A DNA stretch of 64,000 bases from Heterohyrax brucei (taxonomy: Eukaryota; Chordata; Mammalia; Hyracoidea; Procaviidae): assembly GCA_028571685.1 (NCBI GenBank), contig CM053142.1, positions 65,559,296 to 65,623,295 of the forward strand, given 5' to 3'. The notes beneath the pieces were generated by a model. The model did no database searches and had not been told where the DNA came from. It worked only from the letters and a program-made list of their open reading frames with translations. The translations under genes were made by a program, and so were the position numbers. Positions 45,614 through 58,452 of the stretch are shown in pieces (within the stretch, counting starts at the first letter, position 1; the number at the start of each line of letters is the position of its first letter).

Positions 45614-46315
45614 TAGTATCAGAGTTAACTCTTCTCTAAAAGTTTGCTAGACTTCGGTGGTGAAGCCATTTGGGCCAGGACTTTTTTTTTTGGTTAGCAA
45701 ATTTTTGATGACTTTTTCAATCTCTTCCTTTGTGACAGGTTTATTAGCTACGTCTCCTTGTGATAATCTTGGTGGGTGATATGAATCTAGAAATTTGTCC
45801 ATTTCCTCTAGGTTTTCAAACCTGTTAGAGTACAGCCTTTCATAGTATGCTGTTATAATATTTTCTAATTTTTTTCAGTTGTTCTTATAGTCTCTAATTA
45901 ATTTAGTTCTACTCTAATCTTTATTATCTGTTTTCTTCTGGTGCCTGAGAGGTTTCTCTGTTGCTCTCTTTCTACTTGCTCAAGCAGTAGGGTTAATTCT
46001 TTGATTTGGGTCTTTTCTTCCTTCCAGATGTGTGCATTTTTAGAGATAAATTGCTGAGCACTGTTTTGGCTGGATCCTATAGGTTCTGGTAGGATGTGTT
46101 TTCATTCTCATTTGATTCCATAAAATGCTTTGTTTTGTCCTTGATTTCCTCTGTAACTCATGGCTTTTTAAGGATGGTGTTGTTCAGTTTCCATGAGTTC
46201 CAATTTCTATCTATGTTTTTTCTGCTGTTGATTTAGACTTTTATGGCTTTATGGTCTGAGAAGATGCTTTGTAATAAATCAGTGGTTTGGATTTTGCTGA
46301 GATTTGTTTTATGTC

Positions 46316-46918
46316 CTAACACTTGGGATATTCTTGAAAATGTTCCTGTGCATTGGAGGAGAAGGTGTATTTATGTGCTGGTGAATAAAAAGTTCTGTAT
46401 ATGTCGATGATGTCTAATTGGTTAATTGTTGCAGTAAGAGCTTTCATATCTGTACTGAGCTTTTTTCTGGATGATCTGTCTGTTACTGAAAGTGGAGTGT
46501 TGAAGTCTCCAATTATTATTACGGAGTGATCTATTTCATTTCTCAATGTAGTCAGTGTTTGTTTGATGTATTTAGATGCTCTGGTATTGGGTACATGAAG
46601 TTTTAATATTGTTAACTCTTGCTCGTGTATTGAACATTTCAGCAATAAATAGTGACCATCCTTGTCCACCATGGTGGATTTTACGTTAAAATCTATTTTA
46701 CCTATTATCAAATACCTTAGTATTGCCACATCTGCTCTTCCTTGTACATTGTTAGCTTGGTATGTATTATTCCATCCTTTAATTTTCAGTTTGTTCATAT
46801 CTGTAAGTCTAAGGTATATTTCTCTTCATCACGACATCACTTGTTGCCTCTTTTTTGGAGCATTCAGGCTGTTAACGTTCAGTGCAATTATTGATATGTA
46901 TGTGTTTATTGCTGTCAT
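46316..46918 (-). pseudogene. L1 ORF2 endonuclease domain remnant
   Basis: From the start 'MTAINTYISIIALNVNSLNA' the sequence continues (with breaks) to an open stretch at 46316-46798 containing 'GWNNTYQANNVQGRADVAIL', 'LTILKLHVPNTRA' and the endonuclease motif 'GDFNTPLS'. This is the APE-type nuclease that nicks target DNA in retrotransposition. The frame ends in a stop, and the downstream polymerase is damaged. Confidence 0.85.
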
Positions 46919-47379
46919 TCTGATGTATTTATTTTAGTGTTGGTGTTTTCTATATCATTCTTAATATTCTGTTCTGGGTCATTCTTTTTTATGGGTTCAC
47001 TTTTTGTCTTTTTCATTTTTGGTTTTGTGTTTGTTGAGACTCCTGTATTATGTTTCTTGTTTCGATATGTTGCATTGTTATTGTGTTTTGTGGCTACACA
47101 TATGACCCCCCTTACTATTCTAAGTTTAAACCCAATTTTAACTTCTGTGTATCTTTTTTAACTTTCTTTCCATCTGAAAGGACTATAACTACTGTAGCAT
47201 ATCCCTCTTTTCAGTGTGATAGTGTCATAGTTTTCACGATATGATCACTTGTTCCTTTCCTTTAATATTGTAGCTTTGATTTAATTTTGTAACTTCCCTA
47301 ACTAAGTAGGTTTCTGGATGCTGTATCCTGCATTACCTCCTTGAAAATACATTTAATTGTTTTGTTTTTCTATGAAAAG

Positions 47380-48281
47380 AGCTTCTTTCAGTATTTCATT
47401 TAGTTTTGGTTTGGCTTGCTGGCTTTTTACAAAGTCTTTAAGCTTTTGTTTGTCTGAAAATGTCTTAATTCTTATATATAATTATATATATTACATATAT
47501 ATAATTATATATATAATATAATTCTTCACTAGAAGTTTTTCTCTTTCAAGGCTTTGAATGTGTCAGCCCACTGCCTCCTTGCCAACATCATTTCTGCTGA
47601 GAAGTCAGATGAAGACCTACAGGGTTTCTCTCTGAATGTTAGCTTTGTTTTGAGCCTCGTTGCCTTTAAGAGCCTCTCTTTATGCTTCATTTTATTAAGC
47701 TTGACTATAATATGTCTTGGTGTCGTGTCTTTCTTTTGGAGTCTTGTTTTTGTGATGTCCGATACACATCTTCAATATCTATGTTCTCTTCTTTCATAAT
47801 TTCAGGGAAGTTATCTGTCAGCAACTCAACAACAATACTCTGTGTTTTCAGCTATCCCTCCCTGTTCAGGAACTCCAATTATTCATAGATTATTCCTCTT
47901 GATAAGTGTCCCACATGTTTCTTAATCCTTCTTCACTTTTCTTATTTCTTTTCTCTGATTTCTCCTCATAAATGCTAGTGTCAGTTGCTTTATCTTCCAG
48001 GTCACTAAATCAGACTTCCATCTCCTCAATTCTGGTGTTCTGGCTTTGGATTGAATTGTCTGATTCTGTAATTTTGTTATTGATCCATTGGATTTCAGAT
48101 CATTGATGTTCTATCAGTTCAGATGTCTTGCTTTATTTTTCATTTTGTTCTGCTGCATTTTGTTTAATCTCTGGGATGTTTCTATATATAATTCTTTTGT
48201 ACTTGACCTCTGATAGTTTCAGAAAGCCTTCTTCATCTGGGAAGTTTTTGATTCTTTATCTCGGGAGTTTTTCAAAGCCAT
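47380..48281 (-). pseudogene. L1 ORF1 remnant
   Basis: An ATG at 48279-48281 opens a frame that soon breaks. Downstream minus-strand phrases correspond to 'HKERLLKATRLK', the 'DFSAE' block and 'KTFSDKQKLKDFVKSQ' of ORF1/HAL1-type RNA-binding proteins. An AT-repeat expansion at 47473-47523 interrupts it. ORF1p normally coats L1 RNA; this copy cannot be translated whole. Confidence 0.6.
47473..47523. repeat. AT palindromic microsatellite
   Basis: Alternating TA with 'ataattatat' blocks is almost self-complementary over 50 bp and lies inside the L1 ORF1 remnant. Confidence 0.85.
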
Positions 48282-49250
48282 GGTAGACTGTTTTTTTTTG
48301 AATGCTTAGAGATGGTTTGTTGCCTTTGGGCCATCTAGAGGCTGTTTAGTTTCTCTGGTGTTACTTCAACAAGAGCTGAGGCATAGATCTGAGAAGCAAA
48401 TTGGTCACCAGCCACCTCTGTGTACTCTAGTGATTGGCCGCAGTAGACTCTTCTGGAGTGTCAGTCTCTGCCTCCTGTCTGGCAAAGACAGCACCCTTCT
48501 TATGGAGTCACTGGGGTGGAGGGGCATCAGCCAACTCTGTGATGTGGATCAGTAAATGTTGGAAGAGCTGTCACTGGGCCACTCAGCAGTTATTTCTCCA
48601 GACAGTCTTGTTTTAAAAATTTAGAAGCTGTCTGCCAGCTGCCAAAATCAGTCAGGCTGCCAAATGTGACAGGCCCTGCCTTCCAGCTCACATTAGAAGG
48701 ACCTCTTCAGCCATCTGCAGATGCTATGATGTAGTTCAATGTAGGAAGGGGTTACGGCCTTGCTGCCATCCTTAGCTGGACCCTATCTGTAAGGTAACAC
48801 TGCGCTAAACAAAGTCTTTCTGCTGGAAAAGTGCTTTCCAGACTGGCACTGCTTCTCAGCTTGGGAATTAGGCCCTGCTGAGGCCTCTGGTTAGAGGACT
48901 CTGCCTCATGCCCAACCAAGATGGTGTCCCAACCAAGCTTCTCTTCCTGCTGCAAAACAGCAGAATCTATGGTGGAACTCAGAAAAGAGAGGGTGAGGGG
49001 AGAGTGGTGTCCTCATTCAGGAGCCAGGCTCTCAAAATGTGGCTGATCCATGCACTGTCTCTCTGCTGCACCGTATGCTGTTTACTTGAGCACTATAGTT
49101 CAATGTATTTACTGCTTACACCATCCCCCGCCTCCTGGATGAAAAAGAAGAAAGGAAAAAAATCATCAGTGCCTGCAGTCTGCCCAAGCAGCAAGTCAGT
49201 AGAAGAGAGGATCAGTGCACTCCACCTCATCAGAGACAAATAGTTTCCCA

Positions 49251-50671
49251 TTTAGTGACATGTAGTCCTGTCTGACAACCCTATGGTGTATCCTAGGGCT
49301 CCCTGGGTGTCCAGAGTGTTCCATTTAATTCTCAAACCAGGCCTTAGTTTTCAGAGAGAATTGAAGAGTCTTGTTTCTAGTCCTCCATCTTGTTTCCACT
49401 CTCTCACCCTTTTTTTTTCTTTTTTGGTCAAAAGCCAGCTTTTTAAAATTGTACTGTAGATGAAGGTTGAAAAAAGAGCTGATTTTTGAGAATGTCAGTA
49501 AAATTGACAACCTATAGCCGGGCTGGTTAAGAGAAAAAATTATGTCCTTTATTCTAGGGTCCTAGAATAGCATAAACATTTTTGTTAATGTAGAACTAGA
49601 GATCTCTTTCCTGTTAATTTTTAACCTGTGGTTTTAGTTATCTGACTTCAGGCTTCACTGTTATGAGCAAAAACCCTTTGGGATAAATGTGGCCCTCCTA
49701 AAGTCCATTTTAAGGACAGAAGAGGTATCAACTGTGTGCCATCCAGAGTGACCAAAGTAGTCCCCAGTGAAAGACTTTGCTAATGCTTGCATAATTCTTG
49801 CTACTTGCTAGTGGCTCAGGGATTGTTCCCTAGCCAGGTTGACTTCAACTTTTCACATTTCCTGTAATTCTGGACTTTGATCAAAGTCTGTGCCACATAT
49901 TTATGGCGCCCACGTGAATTCATTACAGTGAAAGAAAATCTTGACATATAGTTATGTTCCTTGGATGTTATGAAAGGAACACAAACATGACATGGGGGTT
50001 GGACTTAAATGATCTGTAAGATCCCTTAAAAGCCCAAGAACCTATGATTGTAGGAAGTTACAAGCACTGCGCTCCATGTGACTCGATTCAGACTGTCACA
50101 AATGTATGCATATTATCAAGTTTCTGCAGCAAATATTTTAGCAGACACCTAACAGATATTCTTTTCTTCTTTCTGCTTTTATATCTGATTGTGTAGGCAT
50201 GTGATATGCACTGGGGCAATCTTCTTGTGACCACAAAGAAAAAGCTATGAAAATGGCAGAAAAGCCTGATATTACTGAGATGCTTAATAAACCAGTTCTA
50301 AATCTCTACCTCTAAATCCTTTCCTAAGTGAAATAAATCTTACTGTTTCATGAACTTCAAGATAGATGTTATATTTTGTTCTCTTCAAGCAAATGCATTC
50401 CAACTAATACAACTTCTTAAGCCAACTTAATATAGTGAAACCTATGAGAACTGGAACTTGATGGGACAGCCTTGTTTTTCCAGTACTCACAAGTTTTCTG
50501 CCTTTGACAAGGTAGTCTTGCCACTTTACTGTCATTCTGGGATGTTTCTTATCACTGGAAAACATTTGAGTTTTCATTCTCTGACAGGTTTCCACTTAAG
50601 TAAGATTTCTAAGATTTTATTGTATACAGATTCTAGACTGTGGCCATAGCTATCTTTTGGCTCTCTTGGTT
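49251..50671. other. Unassigned
   Basis: A short L1 3' tip-like piece may lie at 49440-49470 ('ttgtactgtagatgaaggtt'). Sequence around 50285-50345 ('cttaataaaccagttc', 'aagtgaaataaatctta') resembles an LTR polyadenylation region, but no boundaries are clear. Confidence 0.3.
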
Positions 50672-51298
50672 GTTAGGGTAGTAGGTAGCCAATTTCTAAG
50701 ATAGGCCTCATTGATTCTTGCCTTCTGATACCTATATTCTTACTTAGCCTCATAGAATCAGTACTGGTCTGTGTGACCAATAGAGTTTGATGTACATGAT
50801 GGTACATGACCTCTGAGGCTAGGTCATTAAGGGCATAGCAGCTTTTGTCTTGGTTTTTTAGATCACTTGCTCTGGGGCAGTTCTACTCTGTTCAATAAGG
50901 TTGCTATGAGTAAGAATTGACTCAACAGCAATAATATATATATATATTTTTTCTGCTGTTGGGGAAGCTAGTTGCCAAGTTGTGAGGACACTCAGGCAGC
51001 CTGGTGGAGAGGTCTATGTGAATAGAACAGAAGCTCCTCAGCAGCAGTCAATAGCAACTTGTCAGGCATGAGTGAAACAGATCCTCCAGTCCTAGTCAAG
51101 CTTTCAGATGACTATAGCCCTGGGTGATCTGTGACTTATGGTACCTTATGAGAAACCATGAGCCATATTGCCTGGCCAACCCATCATTGAGTTCTTAACC
51201 CAAAGTAACTATGAGAAACAATAAGTGTTTATTTTTGTTTTCAGACACTAAATTTTGGGATAATTTATTATGCAGAAATAAATATTTAGTAGACAAAG
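50672..51298 (+). mobile_element. MLT1-like MaLR LTR
   Basis: 'ctctgaggctaggtcattaa', 'gttgtgaggacactcaggca', 'tcagatgactatagccctgg' and 'acactaaattttgggataat' follow the MLT1 LTR order. A truncated AfroSINE is inserted at 50873-50948. Confidence 0.65.
50873..50948 (+). repeat. AfroSINE 3' half with (TA)n
   Basis: Only 'ctggggcagttctactctgt' to 'gactcaacagcaat' remains, followed by a (ta)n run at 50931-50948. It lies within the MLT1-like LTR. Confidence 0.75.
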
Positions 51299-51639
51299 GA
51301 CTCACCTTCAGCTCCTAGGTTCTTGAGTGCAACTGCTTTCCTTGTGTGCACTCAAAGCTATACTTGATGATTCTACTGAATACTCAGGCTGGGATCTTTT
51401 TTCCCTGTGAACATAGACCATTGGCGCAGGTGCTTCAAGTTGTCCCCATTTTTAAAAACAAAACAAAACAAAAACCAAAAACTATTACTCATCCTTCTTT
51501 TCTCCTTATCTATCCTTTCTGATTTTGCAAATACTCTAAAATGGTCAAGATTATTCAAAATTGGGTCCTCATAGTCATAATCACCCAGGAAAGGAGCTGG
51601 CAACCAGTGATTCACTGGCCAAAAAGCTGACCTTCTTTC

Positions 51640-51815
51640 TGTTTTTATAATTAAAGTTTTATTAGAACATAGCCAGGCCTGCTTGGTTACATTTTGCCTG
51701 TACCTGCTTTTTTGCTGTAATAGCAGAGTTGAGTAGTTGTAGCAGAAACCACACGGCTTGCAAAGCTTAAAATATTCACTATTTGGCCCTTTATACAAAG
51801 AGTTTATATACTCTA
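51640..51815. mobile_element. Old placental DNA-transposon-type MITE (family not named)
   Basis: 'attaaagttttattagaaca', 'gagttgagtagttgtagcag' and 'cactatttggccctttatac' match a common mammalian element I know by pattern but cannot name with certainty. A second copy is at 61065-61280. Confidence 0.5.
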
Positions 51816-53507
51816 GACTTAGTTTCTAATATTTCATATTGTGTACCACCTTGGCCCAGAGCTTCTGTGTTGCAAAACTGCAGGTGAGAATGTCATGGTG
51901 CTCACATTCAGAATCTAAGGTATCTGTTACTCTTAGTTTCTCATCTCCTTGCCTACAATAAATACCAATAACCCACAGCCCAGTTCAGTTCAGTATTTCT
52001 GCTTTGTTTATACTTGAGTTCTCAATTCACATGTAAACTTGTGAGTGAAGAGTTCTTTCTCTTCTTCTCTCCTTCCTTTCTTTCCTCCTTTCTTCTCAAT
52101 AAAGATGGCACAAATGGCAAAGCCATTTCAATTCATCATTCATAAATGGAGATGGGAGAATTTTAGTTCTGAAAGTACACATTTGTGTATGTACATGGAC
52201 ACACGCACACACACATACACCTATATACACACAAAACCAGAGCCTGGCAAATTTGGCATGGAGAGATCGTACCTCAGCCCATAATCACAGAGTACTGCTC
52301 AGCTGTAGCCCATCAAAAAGGAAGAGGAATGAGGGTAATTCCAGCTGTTACAGGCTCCTGGGCACAAAATGAAACACTCTGCTGTAAATTGCATATAATC
52401 ATGGAGGAAGACTTTTATTTCTCCATGGTTATGAATGGAACTCTTCCTTCCTTTTGTTTAGGAGGAAAGGAACTGGTTTAGATCAGTTTGGGGAGTTTCA
52501 TTTGGCCAAAATGACCAGAAAGCTCTCTGGATCCTAACAAGTCTCCTGTCCTGTATTCAGGACCTGTGTAAACGGATTCTTATGTATCTTTTCTTACACC
52601 AAAATCTCTCTTCTCCTTTCCACACTGTTGTTGTCCTTAGGACCAAGCACATCAACTAAAAGGTGGTAGAAATTTTTCAGATTGTTGAAAGTGATGGATA
52701 CAGAATATAAAATCCTGCTCATCCTGCAACATTTTTGTTTCCCTCTAGGTAAAGTCCCTGGTCTCTGGGAGTTCATAACTTTGTAGAAGAGATCAAGAGT
52801 TTACAGAAAAATGCTGAGTTACAGAGATTAGGACTCTCAAGGGTTACCATTAGTCACTGCTTTCTTGTCTGTCTTCTTCTTTCTGTGCCTAAGTGGACTG
52901 GATTGATTTTCCTCTTGGTTAGACTTTTAGAGATGAACCTTCAGGGGGTGGTTGGTGATACCCTACAGGGTGCTGAATGTGACAACTGTACATTGACATG
53001 CCCTTTCTACTCCCACCTTCATACCAGGGCTGTCCTTCAACACATTTTCTCTCAGCCCCACACTGGGTAGCATTCCAAGAAAGTACAGTGATGGGAACAC
53101 AGTCTTCAGGGAGGGACACAAGAACTGCATACACAAAACATTGAGCAATCTAGATAGAAGGAAATAGATTTCCAAACTGTTCAGAAAAGAACAAGGAGTT
53201 CCTAAGAAAGGAAAATAAATAACACTGCTTAGATGCAGGGAAGATGGAGCTGAGCTGCATGAGACCAGGGTGGGAGAAAGGAACAGGCAAGCTAGGCAAG
53301 TAGATAACAATCCAGTTTACCCTACACTGGAAGTCTGTCAACTCCTTCTGACCTAGTCTTTACCACCACCTGCTCTTTCCTCTTTGTCTTTGTTGTTGTT
53401 GTTTTTCCATTTAGCATCTAACACTATTTTCCATAGTTCATCTGAGCTTATCACCTACAGTAGTTGATCTCTGTCACTTATATCTGCACTGAAGGCACTG
53501 GTAAAAA
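51816..53507. other. Unassigned
   Basis: Apart from a CA-rich microsatellite at about 52199-52237 I recognise nothing. Frames of 98-115 codons (52185-52481, 52963-53310) show no protein features. Confidence 0.45.
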
Positions 53508-54935
53508 AATGACTCCAAGAATTTACAGCATCATTTGAGATGTTTCAACAAATGTATGCAGCCCTGGCAGGGCTCACTTGTCTACACCAAGAAATTTGGA
53601 AGATAGCTACTTGGCCAACCAACTGGAGGAGATCTATATTTAAGCCTATTCCCAAGAAGGGTGATACAACTGAATGCAGAAATTGTTGAACAAAATCAGT
53701 AATATTAGACACAAGTAAAATTTTGCTGAAAATTATTCAAAAGTGATTGCAACAATATGCTGACAGGGAACTGATAGAAATTCAGGTGGGATTCAGAAGA
53801 GAACATGGAACTAAGGATATCGCTGATGTCAGATGGATCTTGGCCCAAAACAGAGACTATCAGAAAAATGTTTACCTGTGTTTTATCGACCATGCAAAGG
53901 CATTTGACCGTGTGAATCACAACAAATTATGGATAACATTGAAGAGAACAGAAATTTGAAAACACTTAATTGTACTTATGAGGAATCTATACATAGATCA
54001 AGAAGCAGTCATTTGAACAGATCAAGGAGACACTGAATGGCTTAAAGTTAGGAAAGATGTGTGCCAGGGGATGCATCTGTTTACCAATTCCTAGTCAATT
54101 TGTACTGTGAGCAACTAATCATTATTGGAGGGAAACTCATTAACAACTTGCTTCATACACATGATACAACCCTGGTTGCTGAAAGTGAAGAGGACTTGAA
54201 ATGCTGATAAAAATCAAAGACCACAGCCTTCAGTAAGGATTACACCTCAGCATAAAGAAAAAAATCTTCATGACTGGACTAATGAACAACATTACAATAA
54301 ACACAGAAAAGATTAAGATTGTCAAGGACTTCATTTTTGTCTTGGATCCACAATCAATGCCCATGGAAGCAGCAGTCAAGAAATCAAAAGATGCATTGCA
54401 CTGGACAAATCTACTGCAAAAGACCTCTTAAAAGTGTTGAAAAGTAAAGACGTCACCTTAAAGACTCAGGTGGGCTTGATGCAGTCTGTGGTATTTTCAG
54501 TCACATTATATGCATATGAAAGTTGGATGATGAATAAGAAATATTGAAGAAGAATTGATTATCTTTGAATTGTGGCATTGGAGAAGAATATTGATATATT
54601 CAATATGAAATATACCATGGCCTGCCAAAAGAACAAATACATCTGCCTTGGAAGAAGTACAACTGGAGTGCTCCTTCAAGGTAGGAAGATCAAGACTATG
54701 TCTTACCTACTTGGGATGTGTTGCCAAGAGGAAAGGCCATCGTACTCAGTAAAGCAGAGGGTCAGTGAGAAAGAAGAAGACCCTCCAGGAGATGGACTGA
54801 CACGTGGCTGCAACAATGGGTTTAAGAATAACAACACTTGTGGGCATGATACAGGACTGGGCAGTGTTGCATTCTTTTGCACATAGGGTCACTGAGTCAG
54901 AACTGACTTGACAGCACTTAACAAGAATAACGATA
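53508..54935 (+). mobile_element. RTE LINE, 5'-truncated (reverse transcriptase part)
   Basis: Plus-strand translation at 53747-53959 gives RT motif A and surroundings: 'ELIEIQVGFRREHG', 'DVRWILAQNRDYQKNVYLCF' and 'IDHAKAFDRVNHNKLW'. The catalytic YADD at 54154-54165 has become HTHD, and several frameshifts follow. The 3' end near 54890 carries the tail shared with AfroSINE ('gggtcactgagtcagaactg'). Confidence 0.88.
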
Positions 54936-55221
54936 TCACTTATATCACAATATTTCCCTTCCATTTTTCTATTTTTTTCGTTACATGATCTATGTCCTTT
55001 TAGCTTTTATTTAGCATCCATCAGTCTGTCTTTCTCTCTGAGCATTAAACTGTTTCTCTATCCTTATTTATCTTCATCTATCTGTTCGTCTATCCCTGCC
55101 CTTGCACCTTTATGTCTCAATGGTTATCTACCTTAAATCTTTCATCCTTAGCATTTCCCCTCTTCTCCTAAGTTTGTTTCTTTTTTCCCCTTACTTCCTC
55201 TTTCACTTTAAATGTACGCAA
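54936..55221. other. Pyrimidine-rich spacer between inverted RTE copies
   Basis: This stretch has strong T/C bias on plus (for example 'gtctgtctttctctctgagc') and no recognised element. Confidence 0.6.
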
Positions 55222-58140
55222 TGTTGTTGTTGTTAGGTGTCACTGAGTTGGTTCTGACTCATAGAAACTGTATGCACAACAAAATGAAACACTTCCTGGT
55301 CTTACACCATGCTCACAATCACTGCTATTCTTGAGCTTGTTATTAGAGCCAGTGTGTCAGTCCATCTTGTTGAGGGTCTTCCTCTTTCTCCCTGATGTCC
55401 TTCTCCAGGAACTGATCCTTCCTGACAATGTGTCCAAAGTATGTAATACTCACTCTTGCCATCTTTGCTTCCAAGGAGCACTCTGGTTGTACTTCTTCCA
55501 GAACAGATCTGTTTGTTCTTTTGGCGGTCCATGATACATCTGACATTCTTCTCCAATACTACAATTCAAAAGTGTCAATTCTTCTTGTGTCTTCCTTGTT
55601 TATTGTCAAGTTTTTGCATGTGTGTAATGTGACTGAAACTACCATGGCTTGGGTCAGGCACACTTTTGTCTTCAAGGTGACATCTTTCTTTTCCAATACC
55701 CTAAAGAGATCTTTTGCAGCAGATTTTCTCACTGCAACACATCTTTTGGTTTCTTGACTGCTACTTCTGTGGGAACTGATTGTGGACTCAAGTAAAATGA
55801 AATCGTTGACAATCTCAATTCTTTCTCCATTATGACAGTGTTGCTTAATGGTCCAGTTGTGAGGATTTTTGTTTTCTTGATGCCGAGGTGCAATCTGTAC
55901 TGAAGGCTGTACTGATCTTCATCAGTAATTGTTTCAAATGTTCTTCACTTCCAGCAAGTAAGGTGATGTCATCTTTGTAATACAGGTTGTTTATGAGTCA
56001 TCCTCCAATCCTGATGCCTTGTTTTTCTTCATATAATCCAGCTACTCAGACTATTTGCTCACATACAGATTGAAAAAGTATGATGAAAGGACACAATCTT
56101 GATGCACGCCTTTCCTGACTTTAAAGTATACAGTGTCCCCTTGTTCTGTTCTCATTACTGCCTCTTGATCCATATACAGATTCCATAAGAGCACAATTAA
56201 GTGTTCTGGAATTCACATTCTCTGCAATGTTAGCCATGGTTTAGTATGATCCACACAGCTGAATGTCTTTGCATAGTCAATGAAACACAGGTAAACATCT
56301 TTCTTGTGTTCTCTGCTTTCAGCCAAGATCCATCTGACATCAGCAGTGGTATCCCTGGCTCTATATTCTCTTCTGAAACCAGCTTGAATTTCTGGCAGTT
56401 TCTTGTTAACATACTATTGCAATCACTTTTGAATGATCTCGAGCTTGTATGTGACATTAACGATATTGTTCAGTAATTTCCACATTCAGTTGGAACACCT
56501 TTCATTGGAATATGCATAAATACAGATCTCTTTCAGTCAGTTAGCCAGGTAGCTGTCCTCCAAATTTCTTGGCATAGATGAGTGAGCACTTCCAGCACTG
56601 TATCTGTTCATTGAAATATCTCAATTGGCATTCCATCAATTCCTGGAGCCTTGTTTTTTTGTCATTGCCTTCAGTGCAGTTTTGACTTTGTTCAATACCA
56701 TTGGTTCCTGATCATATGCTACCTCTTCAAACAGTTGAACATCTACCAGTTCTTTCTGGTATAACGACTCTGTGTATTCCTTTCATCTTCTTTTGATGCT
56801 CCCTGAGTCATTTAATAGTTTCCCTGTAGAATCCTTCACTATTGCAACTTGAGGCTTGAATTTTTTCTTCAGTTCTTTTAGCTTGAGAAAAGCAGGAAGT
56901 GTTCTTCCTGTCTGGTTCTCCATTTCCAGCTCTTCCAAACTCTTACATTTCATTGTAATACTTTGTCTTCTGGAGCTGCCCTTTGAAATCTTCTGTTTAG
57001 GCCTTGAACTTCATCATTCCTTCCTTTTGCTTTAGTTGCTCAACATTCAAGAGCAAGTTTCACAGTCCCTTCTGAAATCCACTGTGATCTTTTCTCTCTT
57101 TCCTATCTTTTTAATGACCTCTTGCTCTCCGCACGGATGATGTCTTTAATGTCATTCCACAATTCGTCCGGTCTTTGGTCATTAGTGATCAACACATCAA
57201 ATTGTTCTTGAGATGGGCTTTAAACACAGGAGGGTTATACTCAAGGTCATGCTATGGCCCTTGTGAATCTGTTCTAATTTTCTTCAGTTTCAATTTGAAC
57301 TTGTATATGAGTGATTGATGATCTGTGCCACAGTCAGCACTTGTTTTTGTTCTGACTGCTGATATGGAGCTTTTCCATCATCTCTTTCCACAGATGTAGT
57401 CGATTTGGTTCCTGTGTATTGCATCTGGTGAGGTCCATGTTGGTTTTTGTGTTGGTTAATAAAGGTATTTGCAATGAAGAAGTTGTTAGTCTTGGAAACT
57501 CTTATGATGCAATCTCTAGCATTATTTCTATCACCAAGGCAGTATTTTCCAACCACTGATCCTTGTTTCCAACTTTTGCATTCCAGTCACCAGTAATTGC
57601 CAATGCAGCCTGATTGCATGTGCAATCAATTTCTGACTGCAGAAGCTAGTAAAAAAAAATCTTAAGTCTCTTCATCTTTAGCCTCAGTTGCTGGTGTAAA
57701 TTTGAATAATAGTTGTATTAGGCAGCCTTCCTTGTAGGCATATGGATATTATTCTATCACTGACAAGCATTGTACTTCAGGACAGATCTTGAAATTTTTT
57801 TTTGATGATGAATGCAGCACCATTTCTTTTCAAGTTCTTGTTCCCAGCATAGTAGACCATATGATTGTTGGATTCAAAATGGCAAAATACCAGTCCATTT
57901 CAGCTCACCAGTGCCTAGGATATCAATGCTTATGCATTCCATTTAGTTTTTGACAATTTCTGATTTTCCTTGGTTCATACTTTGCACATTCCATGTTCTG
58001 ATTACTACTGGATATTTGCAGGTGTTTCTTCTCATTTTGAGTCATGCCACACCAGTGAACAAAGATCCCAAACAATTTACTCCATCCACATCATTAAGGT
58101 CGACTCTACTCTGAGGAGGCAGCTACACAATACTCCTTTC
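55222..58140 (-). mobile_element. RTE LINE, nearly 3 kb, decayed
   Basis: On minus, the endonuclease C-terminal part lies at 57290-57556 ('NNFFIANTFINQ' and the following histidine-rich stretch). The RT region follows toward lower coordinates, and the 3' end near 55222 has the 'ttgttgttgttaggtgtcac' tail. It is uninterrupted by insertions, unlike the 2.8-7.45 kb copy, and lacks the 5'-most part. Frames are broken. Confidence 0.87.
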
Positions 58141-58199
58141 TAATGGTCAACACCTCTTCTTCCCCAACCGTTTGTTTCTCTCTCATTAATTATATCCAT

Positions 58200-58452
58200 T
58201 ATTGATAACAACCAACACTTATGTAGTACTTACTATGTTCCAGGCAATGTTATTAGTAATAACATGTGTTAAATTATTTAATCCCCACAACAACTCTGTG
58301 AAATGGTTGACTTATTATCACCCTCGGTTACATAGAGATTAAGTAACTTATCAAAGTCCTACAGATAATCAATAACAGAGCTGAGGCTCAAAGTCCAGCA
58401 GTTAGGCCCCATCTAGCTCTATGCTCTAAACCGCTATGTTACACTACCTCTC
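58200..58452 (+). repeat. MIR
   Basis: 'agtacttactatgttccagg', 'aatccccacaacaactctgt' and 'agagattaagtaacttatca' are in MIR order, nearly the whole element. Confidence 0.75.

Larger units (their letters stand above)
43628..49250 (-). mobile_element. Long L1 element, internally deleted
   Basis: Reading 5' to 3' on the minus strand: a GC-richer 5' UTR-like part (about 49250-48282), ORF1 remnants (about 48281-47380), the ORF2 start and endonuclease (ATG at 46916-46918), early reverse transcriptase (45422-45613), a jump near 45375, ORF2 C-terminal region (45300-44640), and the 3' UTR with a terminal A-tract at 43628. Frameshifts occur throughout. The 5' limit is uncertain. Confidence 0.8.
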
